A stretch of DNA of 8,990 nucleotides, from the NCBI GenBank assembly GCA_014381035.1, contig JACMIS010000017.1, positions 1 through 8,990 on the forward strand, read 5' to 3'. Position 1 is the stretch's first letter. Every line of letters starts with the position of its first letter. The DNA is from Armatimonadota bacterium. Its GTDB lineage: Bacteria > Armatimonadota > Armatimonadia > Armatimonadales > Armatimonadaceae. Below the pieces are notes generated by a model. It was not told where the DNA came from. It ran no database searches and saw only the letters and a program-made list of their open reading frames with translations. Positions 1 to 6,581 of the stretch are shown here, one piece after another. Position numbers and translations under genes: made by a program.

Positions 1-797
1 CCGTCGCAGAACACGAAGTTGGCGAAACTACTATGACGATTGGAGACTATTCCCTCGGGACCATAGGGGAACTTCTTTCCAACCCGCGTCGCATCACCGC
101 CATCGGGAATGAGTGACCCGCCGAAAAACCAAGAGACGCCAACGATAATGCTGTGATCACCGTAGTTGGTGTAGTTGCCGCGCTGTGGATCAAAGGGGTT
201 CGTGGAGGCGTAACCGCCTGCATCTGCGGCATTCTTCAAGTCTTCAGAATGCTTTTCCGTGATCATAATAGTATTCGCGTCCCGACTGATCTTGGACAAA
301 GTCATTACAGGGTCTGTCGCCAGGTATAGGCTGGACAAAGGACCGCATTGGGTAGGAGGGTACCCGCCCGAGCCATTATCCAGGTACGCGAAGTAACCGT
401 TACCGGCATACGAGGTCAGAATCCCTTTCCAGGGGGTGGTAGCACTTTCGATCCGTCCGGCTTCCGGGTCCGAAGGACACGCGAAGATTCCATCCGCTTT
501 CACATAAGGGACAATCGCCTGTTGCCAGTGCGCGGTAGGGTTCGTTCCGTAACTCCCTTCACCGACACCGATAGGGTAGGTTTCGTCATAGTCCTGGACA
601 TACTGAATAACACCCAGTCCCAACTGCTTCAGATTGGAAAGGCACGAAGCCTGCCGCGCTTTCTCACGAGCCTGTGCAAAGACGGGAAAAAGGATCGCAG
701 CAAGGATCGCGATAATGGCGATGACAACGAGTAGTTCGATCAGAGTGAATGCACGACGGTTGGACGCCTTTGCGATGGGAAAATGGTTCTGGTTCAT
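1..797 (-). CDS. Type IV pilin-like protein with H-X9-DG motif (C-terminus cut by window edge)
   Basis: The frame is open from ATG at 797 to base 1, giving 265 full codons with the end outside the window. Residues 1-15 are a short basic leader (NRR before the cleavage site). Then come A16|F17-TLIE21, with the conserved Glu at +5, and a hydrophobic helix of about residues 22-41 ending in LFPVFAQAR. This is the class III signal for prepilin peptidase, with Ala rather than the usual Gly at -1. The globular part has a YVQDYDE stretch near 66-72 and a CPSDP motif near 107-111. H255 is followed after nine residues by D265-G266, the H-X9-DG motif of prepilin-like proteins common in Armatimonadota and Planctomycetota. 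The protein is probably exported and membrane- or surface-attached; its ligand is unknown. An in-frame TAA lies 27 bp upstream with no other start between. Shine-Dalgarno is weak (AAAGG about 17 nt upstream). It sits behind the 901-947 promoter/operator, so the LacI-type regulator probably controls it. Confidence 0.9.
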   Translation of the reverse strand, partial: MNQNHFPIAKASNRRAFTLIELLVVIAIIAILAAILFPVFAQAREKARQASCLSNLKQLGLGVIQYVQDYDETYPIGVGEGSYGTNPTAHWQQAIVPYVKADGIFACPSDPEAGRIESATTPWKGILTSYAGNGYFAYLDNGSGGYPPTQCGPLSSLYLATDPVMTLSKISRDANTIMITEKHSEDLKNAADAGGYASTNPFDPQRGNYTNYGDHSIIVGVSWFFGGSLIPDGGDATRVGKKFPYGPEGIVSNRHSSFANFVFCD

Positions 798-900
798 TTG
801 GTTGTACGTGAAGTACCTTTCGATGTGTTATCTTCTATGAGCAAAGCCCGCGTTCATTGCCTTACCGGCACGCCTACTCTGCGCCTACCGTTTCTCTTCA

Positions 901-947
901 TTGAACTAACGTTGGTTTATTATAACCAACGTTAGTTCAATTGTCAA
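901..947 (-). promoter_or_regulatory. Consensus sigma70-type promoter with two LacI-type operators, driving the pilin-like gene
   Basis: On the minus strand TTGACA lies at 947-942 and TATAAT at 924-919, with a 17-bp spacer, so both hexamers match the consensus. Bases 901-917 and 924-940 form a perfect 17-bp inverted repeat around TATTAT. Each arm holds a near-palindrome centred on CG: AACTAACGTTGGTT (904-917) and AACCAACGTTAGTT (924-937), with centres 20 bp apart. The upstream operator fills the -35/-10 spacer and the other covers the expected start of transcription near 912, a layout that would block RNA polymerase. A central CpG in a palindrome is typical of LacI-family sites. The transcript would have a leader of about 115 nt before ATG 797, and I see no clear element in it. 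Binding by the neighbouring regulator is inferred from the matching site at 2143-2190. Confidence 0.88.
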
Positions 948-1012
948 GACTGGAAATCGATATTGTCAAATGTATCCGCAGTCCACATCGGGAGCGGTCA
1001 GAAAGAGGTACA

Positions 1013-2143
1013 TCACACTGGTTTTGCAGTCGAACCGCGAACGACCAGTTCCACCGGGAAAATTTCCCGAATCAAAGGGGTTTCCGAGGGCGATACCGCG
1101 CTACCTCTGTCGGAGCGGCTGCTGATCTGCTCCAATAACAGCTCCACGGCGTGTTGCCCCAGTTGGCGAAACGGCTGACGAACCGTGCTCAACGGTGGGT
1201 TTGTCATGCGTGCGGTAAATGAATCGTCAAAACCGACTACACTCATTGTCGCGGGAACGGACACGCCCCGCGCCGCCAGAACTTCCATCGCTCCGAAAGC
1301 AATCGCGTCGTTCGCGCAAAAAACAGCGGTGGGTAACGGTGCCTCACTATTCAGCAACAGTTCCATGCGCTCCTCGCCGGACGACGCGCCGAACTCACCG
1401 GTCGTGACCAATGAATCGTCGTAGGCGATTCCCGCTTCTTCCAGAGCGCGACGGTAGCCCTCGCGCCGACGAATCGCCCCGGAGAAGTGCTGCGGACCCG
1501 CGAAATGCGCAATCCGCCGATGCCCTAAATCTATGACATGTTTTGTCGCAAGGTATCCCCCCTGCTCATCGTCAATCTCCAGGCTCGCAGCGACAGGAAG
1601 CGCAATGTTGCTGTGCAATGCTACGAACGGGGTACGCCGGAGCAGGATGGGCGCGAACTCGGCGCGAAATTGCGGTCCGACAAATATCAGACCATCCACG
1701 CGCCCGTCGCAAAACTGCAGAATCTTTTCCTCTTCCGTCTCCCAATTTGAAAGGGTAAAAACGGTGGTATTCTGATCGCGTTCCGCCGCCTTTTCGAGGA
1801 TGCCGTTCAAGACTTCCAGAAAGTAAAAGTTCAAGCCTTTGGCGTGCATGATGTCCACGACACCGAGGGAATTCATCCGGCGGTGCTTCATGCCGCGTGC
1901 CGCGATGTTGGGGTGGTATCCGAGTTCGGTGGCGACGGCGAGGATACGCTCACGGGTCGCGGCGGAGACCCGTGTTCCGGAGCGATTGCCGTTGAGGACG
2001 ACGGAAACAGTGGTTGCATTGACGCCTGCACGCGCCGCGACATCGCGCAACGTTACAGAACCTTTGAATGGTTTTTCGATCACGCATTCATTGTAAAGGG
2101 TATTTGCAACCGACAACCGTTTTATCGCGGGGAGTGACATCAT
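1013..2143 (-). CDS. LacI/GalR-family transcriptional regulator
   Basis: The protein has 376 residues. A helix-turn-helix at 31-52 (TLRDVAARAGVNATTVSVVL and following) is followed by a hinge at about 77-85 (HPNIAARGM, with Met where the minor-groove Leu usually sits). The periplasmic-binding-protein-like effector domain spans about 91-372 and includes FCANDAIAFGAMEVLA (275-290), SVVGFDD (301-307), NPPLSTVRQP (315-324) and a closing FPVELVVRGST. The family consists of dimeric repressors that usually sense sugars or nucleobases; the effector here cannot be read from sequence. Some 25-28 residues precede the usual family start. ATG 2143 lies only about 11 nt after the predicted transcription start and has no Shine-Dalgarno. 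The mRNA may therefore be nearly leaderless, or translation may start at GTG 2083 (V21), which also lacks a good site. Twin operators stand directly before this gene and before the pilin-like gene, which argues for autoregulation plus local control. Confidence 0.93.
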   Translation of the reverse strand: MMSLPAIKRLSVANTLYNECVIEKPFKGSVTLRDVAARAGVNATTVSVVLNGNRSGTRVSAATRERILAVATELGYHPNIAARGMKHRRMNSLGVVDIMHAKGLNFYFLEVLNGILEKAAERDQNTTVFTLSNWETEEEKILQFCDGRVDGLIFVGPQFRAEFAPILLRRTPFVALHSNIALPVAASLEIDDEQGGYLATKHVIDLGHRRIAHFAGPQHFSGAIRRREGYRRALEEAGIAYDDSLVTTGEFGASSGEERMELLLNSEAPLPTAVFCANDAIAFGAMEVLAARGVSVPATMSVVGFDDSFTARMTNPPLSTVRQPFRQLGQHAVELLLEQISSRSDRGSAVSPSETPLIREIFPVELVVRGSTAKPV

Positions 2144-2189
2144 TGAACCAACGTTGATTCATTATAACTAACGTTGGTTCATGTGTCAA
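2144..2189 (-). promoter_or_regulatory. Consensus sigma70-type promoter with two LacI-type operators, driving the regulator gene
   Basis: On the minus strand TTGACA lies at 2189-2184 and TATAAT at 2166-2161, separated by exactly 17 bp. Two CG-centred near-palindromes, AACCAACGTTGATT (2146-2159) and AACTAACGTTGGTT (2166-2179), have centres 20 bp apart. They form an inverted repeat with two mismatches around a 6-bp spacer (CATTAT). One fills the promoter spacer and the other covers the expected transcription start near 2154. The block 2143-2190 aligns without gaps to 901-948 (41 of 48 identical). It lies between the end of the membrane-protein gene (2208) and the regulator start (2143), so autoregulation is the natural inference. 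Confidence 0.88.
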
Positions 2190-2207
2190 GCTGCCCAAAA
2201 ATTATTT

Positions 2208-4223
2208 TCAGATGTAGATTTTATATGTCGGCGTACCGAGCCACAAACCGAGAAGCGACCATAACGCCCCAATCGTGTAATCGCCTAACACCAAACCGAG
2301 AAAGAACGGGACCGCCCGCTTGTGGGCATCCATGCCCCCGTAGCGAGTGATACATAGCTTCGCCAGCCACGCGACGAATACGCAGAACCAGAAATAGTTC
2401 ATCGCGTAAGAAACGCCGAGCGCAAAGCCAGTCGGGTGGAGGGGCCACCACAGAAACGCCTGTCGCATGTACGTGAGCACACCGACTACCGCGAGACCGC
2501 CGATGAAAAACCACAGACTTTGCTGCGCAGGACGCTGACCGCTTCGCAACCACCCATCCAACTGCGCGAACGCCTCCTGCCCTACCCACCACTTATAGCC
2601 GACCGCTTTTGCCTGCGCCCCGGCTTCGTAGGTCATAAAGTAGTTCGCGGCGAACGTAGTCAGAAGGGAAGCGACCGCCGCCAATGCGAACACGCCGATC
2701 AGCGGCGCGAAAGGCATTCGTCGTCCTTCCGCCATTTTAAACCCTTCCAGAAAGTTCGGCATCGGATGGCACCGGTAGCCGCGGTTGAACCAGTACATGC
2801 TCTGCATACCGATCAATGAACTATCACCGATGGCACGGGTGCCAAGCAGTGTGACCATAATATCTCCCGGCTTGACGAAAACAATCTCATGCGGCGTGCC
2901 GAACTCCGCCCGGACTCGCGTGATGGCGAGCGAGAGCGCGAAGAATATCGCGAAGAAAGTTACCGATGCCCATACCGCAATGCCGAGGAAATGACTCCAG
3001 ACGAAAAGAAAAACAGCACCCAGCGCGAGACCGATAAAGGCAACGCGGTAGCGGCGGTCTTCTCTGGGGTCATCATCGGTTTGGAACGATCCTTTCGCGC
3101 TCGCGTTGCTCCCCCACGCCCGGTCAAACGCATAGGTGAGATACTTGCGATTCGCCCACAAGATCCCGACAGTGACTCCGATCCATGCCCCGGCGGAAAT
3201 CTCCTTCAAGAAGGGCCAGCCTTGTCCCGCCGACGGCCCGTCCAGACCGCTTGCCCTACCGAAAACGAAATACGCGCGGGCAAAGAGATACGAGAACCAG
3301 CACGAAAAAGCGAGGTCGAGCGGAATCAGGTAGGCGAGTCCGATGGCAAAGGGATACAAAGATGACTGCATCCCGTAGGTACGAACCGCGTTCCACGGCG
3401 GCGTGGTGAAATGTTGACCAACATCGTACAACTTGATCCAGGGATTTTCAGGCACTTGTGGATACAGTTGGTGGATGCCGTTTATCAGACCGATGGTGAA
3501 TGCGACCGCGAACCCCGTCCACATCAGCCGATCCTTGAAAAAAGCCCCTCCCGGCTCGGTCATCAGAAGAGGCAACTGGATGATCGGGAACGATAACTTC
3601 TCGTTCTCCGTCCACGCCTTACGCACGATCACTGTGATGCAAACGAACAAAATCGTTAGCACAAGAAAAAACATCCCCCACATCGCAAGCGGGATGCTCC
3701 AATGCACCCAGTAGCCCACCGCCGTTTGCGCGGGAACGTTCCCCTGATACCAGAATTTCAGGGCTTCGGCATCTGACACAAAAAGAAACTGCGGTAACCG
3801 CTCGATAAACAACTCCTGCCAGTTGTTTCGCGGCGCGAAATAGTACGGGTGCGTAATATGTCCGAACAGGTTCTGGAGCATGTCGTGACCGGCGAACGTG
3901 TTGGAAATGACCGCCATCAAGTACGCGACCAGCAGTTCCTCCTGCCGAAGCGAATACCGGCGCAGAAACGGAACCGTATTTGTCAGCGCGTTCCCGGCGA
4001 TCAGCACCAAAAGAAGAAAGATAGGAGTGATGAATAAAGGAAGCGAGGAGCCGTCGAGCATGTAAAACCGCACCTCGACAAGTGTCACCCACAGGACGTT
4101 GAGAATAGTCAGCGCCAGACCGAGGCAAACGGCGCGGAACGAGATACCAGATAAAGGGGACTTGGGAGCAACGGAGGCAACAGTAGCTTCACTCATATAG
4201 TTGGCATTGTACGGCAGATTCAT
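2208..4223 (-). CDS. DUF6785/DUF6784-type multi-pass membrane protein
   Basis: The protein has 671 residues and is strongly hydrophobic, with roughly 12-13 membrane segments by eye (about 29-50, 61-84, 172-200, 232-252, 290-312, 394-434, 504-528, 571-586, 598-622 and 638-662 are clearest). Motifs recalled from this uncharacterised family are RQEELLVAYLMAVISNTFAGHD (93-114), GWPFLKEISAGAWIG (335-349), VRAEFGTPHE (437-446) and a conserved block near 471-503. The long hydrophobic build suggests a transporter-like protein in the cytoplasmic membrane, but no substrate is known to me. I saw no ATPase motif. The start could be ATG 4223 or ATG 4196 (M10); neither has a convincing Shine-Dalgarno. It ends 64 bp before the regulator start, so readthrough into the regulator gene is possible. 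No AACGTT-type operator precedes it. The family assignment is from memory of sequence patterns. Confidence 0.82.
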   Translation of the reverse strand: MNLPYNANYMSEATVASVAPKSPLSGISFRAVCLGLALTILNVLWVTLVEVRFYMLDGSSLPLFITPIFLLLVLIAGNALTNTVPFLRRYSLRQEELLVAYLMAVISNTFAGHDMLQNLFGHITHPYYFAPRNNWQELFIERLPQFLFVSDAEALKFWYQGNVPAQTAVGYWVHWSIPLAMWGMFFLVLTILFVCITVIVRKAWTENEKLSFPIIQLPLLMTEPGGAFFKDRLMWTGFAVAFTIGLINGIHQLYPQVPENPWIKLYDVGQHFTTPPWNAVRTYGMQSSLYPFAIGLAYLIPLDLAFSCWFSYLFARAYFVFGRASGLDGPSAGQGWPFLKEISAGAWIGVTVGILWANRKYLTYAFDRAWGSNASAKGSFQTDDDPREDRRYRVAFIGLALGAVFLFVWSHFLGIAVWASVTFFAIFFALSLAITRVRAEFGTPHEIVFVKPGDIMVTLLGTRAIGDSSLIGMQSMYWFNRGYRCHPMPNFLEGFKMAEGRRMPFAPLIGVFALAAVASLLTTFAANYFMTYEAGAQAKAVGYKWWVGQEAFAQLDGWLRSGQRPAQQSLWFFIGGLAVVGVLTYMRQAFLWWPLHPTGFALGVSYAMNYFWFCVFVAWLAKLCITRYGGMDAHKRAVPFFLGLVLGDYTIGALWSLLGLWLGTPTYKIYI

Positions 4224-4338
4224 GCACTCTGGAAAGGCAAGACGCCCCCGTCTAGGGACGTTTGCGAGTCCTCCCGGTGGTTTGGCAATTATCTTGCGCT
4301 TTGTGGTATCCTACGCAGGCACCGCTCCAACCAAAAAC

Positions 4339-4378
4339 AGTTCGCAGACAGGTTTAATTCCTGTCTGCTTTGGGAACT
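4339..4378 (+). repeat. Bulged inverted repeat (possible leader hairpin)
   Basis: GCAGACAGG (4344-4352) and CCTGTCTGC (4360-4368) form a perfect 9-bp stem with a 7-nt loop TTTAATT. An outer 5-bp stem AGTTC (4339-4343) / GAACT (4374-4378) can stack below it with a one-sided 5-nt bulge (4369-4373). No T-tract follows, so it is not an ordinary intrinsic terminator. It could be an RNA structure in the ABC operon leader or a protein-binding palindrome; which strand matters is unknown. Confidence 0.55.
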
Positions 4379-4433
4379 ATCGCCGGTTCTGTTTCGGTCT
4401 ATTAGAAGCGGTTATAAACTTTCGGAGCGAACA

Positions 4434-4470
4434 GTTTGCTATTCGCTTTAAAAAGTTTTGTTTGCTATTC
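4434..4470 (+). repeat. 11-bp direct repeat upstream of ABC operon
   Basis: GTTTGCTATTC occurs exactly at 4434-4444 and again at 4460-4470, 26 bp apart, in an AT-rich stretch. The second copy directly abuts a possible -10 box (TACAAT, 4473-4478). Tandem sites in this position could bind an activator or a repressor. Chance duplication in AT-rich DNA cannot be excluded. Confidence 0.45.
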
Positions 4471-4547
4471 TTTACAATCAACTAAATCCGGTGACGGCGG
4501 CGACTAAATAGCAAAGCCCATCACTCTGGTAGGGAGTCCTGAAAGTT

Positions 4548-5657
4548 ATGCCCGATACGGCAGACGCCATTGTTATCAAGAACCTGACCAAGCAGTACCC
4601 GATCCCCCGCAAAAACGAAGTCGTCAACGCGGTGGACAACTTGACTCTGACCGTTGGCGGAGGCGAGATATTCGGCTTCCTCGGAGCAAACGGCGCGGGG
4701 AAGACGACCACTATCAAGATTTTGCTCGGCTTGATCTATCCGACCGTGGGTGAAGCCGACGTTCTCGGCGCACCCGCCGGTGACATCGAAGTCAAAAAGC
4801 GAATCGCTTACCTGCCGGAATCGCCTTACTTCTACGAACATATGACCGCACTGGAAGTAGTCACTTTCTACGCACAACTGTTCGGCATGAAGACGGAGGA
4901 CGCCCGAAAAAAAGCCGAGGAGTTAGTTGATTTCGTCGGTCTCGGCGGCAAGGGCGACCGGGGCAAGCGCATCGTCGAATTCTCGAAAGGTATGCGACAA
5001 CGCGTGGGCATCGCACAAACGTTGATCAATGATCCGGACCTGTTGTTCTACGATGAGCCGACATCGGGTCTGGACGCCATCGCCCGTCGCGACATCCGCG
5101 CCATGATGCTCGAACTGAAAAGCCGGGGCAAGGCGATGTTCCTTTCTTCGCACCAACTGGAAGACGTCGAAGCGGTCTGCCACCGGGTTTCGATCATCCA
5201 CAAAGGCAAACTTCGTGTTCTCGGTGGTGTTGACGAATTGCTGTCTGGCGAATTGGTCGAAATCGTTCTGTCGGGCGTATCCCCCGCGCTCGGCGAAACG
5301 GTTCGTGGTATCGGTACCAACAGTCAGATCACCGTGGAAGGCACCCGCACTCGAATCGCCATGCAGAACACGCCGGAGGCGGTCAGTGCGGTGATTGATG
5401 CCGCTCGCAACGCACAAGCGACGATCATTTCTATCGAACCGAAACGCCGCACTCTGGAAGACCTGTTTGTGCAAGTCGTCGGCACGAAAGTAGATGACAG
5501 CGGCAACGCAATGGAAACGTCTTCTACGAGCGGTTCGGCAGCCTCTTACAGTGCGGCATCCCTCGCGGACAAGGCGGAACCTGCCCCGACTCAGGTCATC
5601 ACGGCGGGGACCGGCAAGCCCAGTGCGAACAAATACAAAGACTTAGCGCGAAAATAA
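4548..5657 (+). CDS. ABC transporter ATP-binding protein (ABC-2 type, CcmA/NodI-like)
   Basis: The protein has 369 residues and a complete nucleotide-binding domain. Walker A is GANGAGKTT (46-54), and the Q-loop region is YLPESPYFY (88-96) with Glu in place of Gln, common in ABC-2 export ATPases. The signature is FSKGMRQR (145-152), Walker B LLFYDEP (165-171), D-loop SGLD (173-176) and switch His H202. RRTLEDLFVQVVG (300-312) matches the usual end of the family. It is followed by an extra tail of about 57 residues, rich in Ser, Ala and Thr and apparently disordered, ending KDLARK. The domain hydrolyses ATP on the cytoplasmic face to drive the partner permease encoded 102 bp downstream. The substrate is unknown. 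ATG 4548 is preceded by AGGGAG 11 nt upstream. Confidence 0.95.
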   Translation: MPDTADAIVIKNLTKQYPIPRKNEVVNAVDNLTLTVGGGEIFGFLGANGAGKTTTIKILLGLIYPTVGEADVLGAPAGDIEVKKRIAYLPESPYFYEHMTALEVVTFYAQLFGMKTEDARKKAEELVDFVGLGGKGDRGKRIVEFSKGMRQRVGIAQTLINDPDLLFYDEPTSGLDAIARRDIRAMMLELKSRGKAMFLSSHQLEDVEAVCHRVSIIHKGKLRVLGGVDELLSGELVEIVLSGVSPALGETVRGIGTNSQITVEGTRTRIAMQNTPEAVSAVIDAARNAQATIISIEPKRRTLEDLFVQVVGTKVDDSGNAMETSSTSGSAASYSAASLADKAEPAPTQVITAGTGKPSANKYKDLARK

Positions 5658-5665
5658 CTGCGTCA

Positions 5666-5750
5666 GGTGGTTGGGCTGTGGAGGGTCGGGGCAGGTTCCC
5701 CACTTCCCTCCCCTTCCCCGATCACTTAACAACTCAATCACCCAACTACC
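5666..5750 (+). repeat. Nested imperfect inverted repeat in the ATPase-permease gap
   Basis: GGTGGTTGGG (5666-5675) can pair with CCCAACTACC (5741-5750), with one G-U pair. Inside it, GGTCGGGG (5684-5691) can pair with CCCCGATC (5716-5723), also with one G-U. Alternative pairing of GGAGGG (5680-5685) with CCCTCC (5706-5711) is possible, so two folds compete. The outer stem ends 9 nt before the permease ATG at 5760, which lacks a Shine-Dalgarno. The 5' half is G-rich and the 3' half C-rich, unlike the coding DNA around it. There is no T-tract, so a simple terminator is unlikely. It may adjust ATPase:permease expression or be a dispersed intergenic repeat. Confidence 0.5.
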
Positions 5751-5759
5751 CAAAACATT

Positions 5760-6548
5760 ATGAACACAGCCTTAGTTATCGCCGCGAATACGATTAGCGA
5801 AGCGATGCGCCGCAAGATTCTGAACGCCTTTCTGATGGTCGGCGTCGCGGTCATCGTTTTCATGTTCGCTTTCTCGACATTTTCTGCCCGCCAGGAACTC
5901 ACCCTGATTAAGGGTATGGGACTCGGCATTATCTCGCTCGCCGGTCTGTTTATCTCGGTGATTCTGTCTATCTACCTGATACCGACCGAACTCGAACGAC
6001 GCACGATCTACACGATTCTCTCCAAGCCGGTCACACGGTATCAGTTTCTGCTCGGCAAGTACCTCGGCGCGATTGGCACGGTCGCCATCAACATCGTACT
6101 GATGGGCATCCTTTTCGTCGCCGCCGTCGCTATCAAGCAGATCATGGGGAATCAACCCGTGGACGCGCTGAATCTGTTCAAAGGCATCCTGATGACGCTG
6201 ATGCAGATGATCCTGCTCTGCTCACTCTCGGTGTTCCTGTCGGTATTCACGCCGCCGTTGATCAACTTCTTCGCCACGCTCTCGCTGTTCATCATCGGCT
6301 CGATGTCGGCAGTCACGTATGACCTGGCGAAAAGCCAGACGAACGTGATCGCGAAAGGGTTCTTCACCGCGATCCACTACATCGTGCCAAACTTCGGCAA
6401 CTTCACGTTTACGAACCCGCTCATCAATCCGGGGGTGCAAGTCACCAGTGAGGCGTTATTCCTGACACAGAACGTGATCTACGCGATTGTCTACTCGGCG
6501 GTGCTTTTGATCATCGCGGTTCTCGCGTTCGACCGCAAAGAAGTGTAG
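5760..6548 (+). CDS. ABC-2 type transporter permease
   Basis: The protein has 262 residues with six predicted membrane helices (about 24-41, 54-76, 104-127, 143-165, 168-186 and 236-257), the usual ABC-2 permease build. The cytoplasmic stretch ELERRTIYTILSKPVTRY followed by FLLGKYLG (77-103) between helices 2 and 3 is the characteristic coupling region of NosY/GldF-like permeases, where the ATPase docks. An extended loop at about 187-235 probably faces outside. It should dimerise and pair with the ATPase encoded just upstream to move an unknown substrate, or to act on membrane or cell-surface components. ATG 5760 is the first in-frame start of the family-like sequence. No purine-rich Shine-Dalgarno precedes it (the upstream bases are CCCAAAACATT), so translation may depend on coupling or on the hairpin upstream. 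The next gene starts 33 bp after its stop. Confidence 0.92.
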   Translation: MNTALVIAANTISEAMRRKILNAFLMVGVAVIVFMFAFSTFSARQELTLIKGMGLGIISLAGLFISVILSIYLIPTELERRTIYTILSKPVTRYQFLLGKYLGAIGTVAINIVLMGILFVAAVAIKQIMGNQPVDALNLFKGILMTLMQMILLCSLSVFLSVFTPPLINFFATLSLFIIGSMSAVTYDLAKSQTNVIAKGFFTAIHYIVPNFGNFTFTNPLINPGVQVTSEALFLTQNVIYAIVYSAVLLIIAVLAFDRKEV

Positions 6549-6581
6549 TGGCAACCGTATTTAGAAAGAGGTCGCAGTAAA

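Larger units (their letters stand above)
4224..4547. other. Divergent intergenic region between membrane protein and ABC operon
   Basis: These 324 bp separate genes transcribed outward in both directions, so promoters for both should lie here, but no strong consensus promoter is visible. On the plus strand, TTGGCA (4282-4287) precedes TATCCT (4307-4312) by 19 bp, and TACAAT sits at 4473-4478 without a good -35. A small hairpin AGACG-CCCC-CGTCT lies at 4240-4253 near the start of the membrane-protein gene. A larger hairpin and an 11-bp direct repeat are listed separately. An AGGGAG at 4531-4536 stands 11 nt before ATG 4548 and is the likely ribosome binding site of the ABC ATPase gene. No tRNA or credible small ORF was found. 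Confidence 0.6.

Noticed and set aside
348..734. 128-codon plus-strand open frame
   Set aside because: It is opposite the pilin-like gene, whose minus-strand frame shows clear prepilin and H-X9-DG features. No ribosome binding site is visible.
4282..4312. TTGGCA and TATCCT as a promoter for the ABC operon
   Set aside because: The spacer is 19 bp and the -10 is poor; it is mentioned only as a weak candidate in the intergenic entry.
4344..4368. Stem with a 7-nt loop resembling a tRNA T-arm
   Set aside because: The loop TTTAATT lacks the conserved C of the T-loop, the stem is too long (9 bp), and no acceptor, D or anticodon arms can be fitted around it.
5018..5023. AACGTT core inside the ABC ATPase gene, with others at 2049-2054, 7731-7736 and 8817-8822
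   Set aside because: They are single copies inside coding sequence without the AACY/RGTT flanks or the 20-bp partner site seen at 901-940 and 2144-2181, so chance occurrence is likely.
4923..5474. 183-codon minus-strand open frame opposite the ABC ATPase
   Set aside because: It is antisense to conserved ATPase motifs, and the translation is rich in Arg, Asp and His without any domain.
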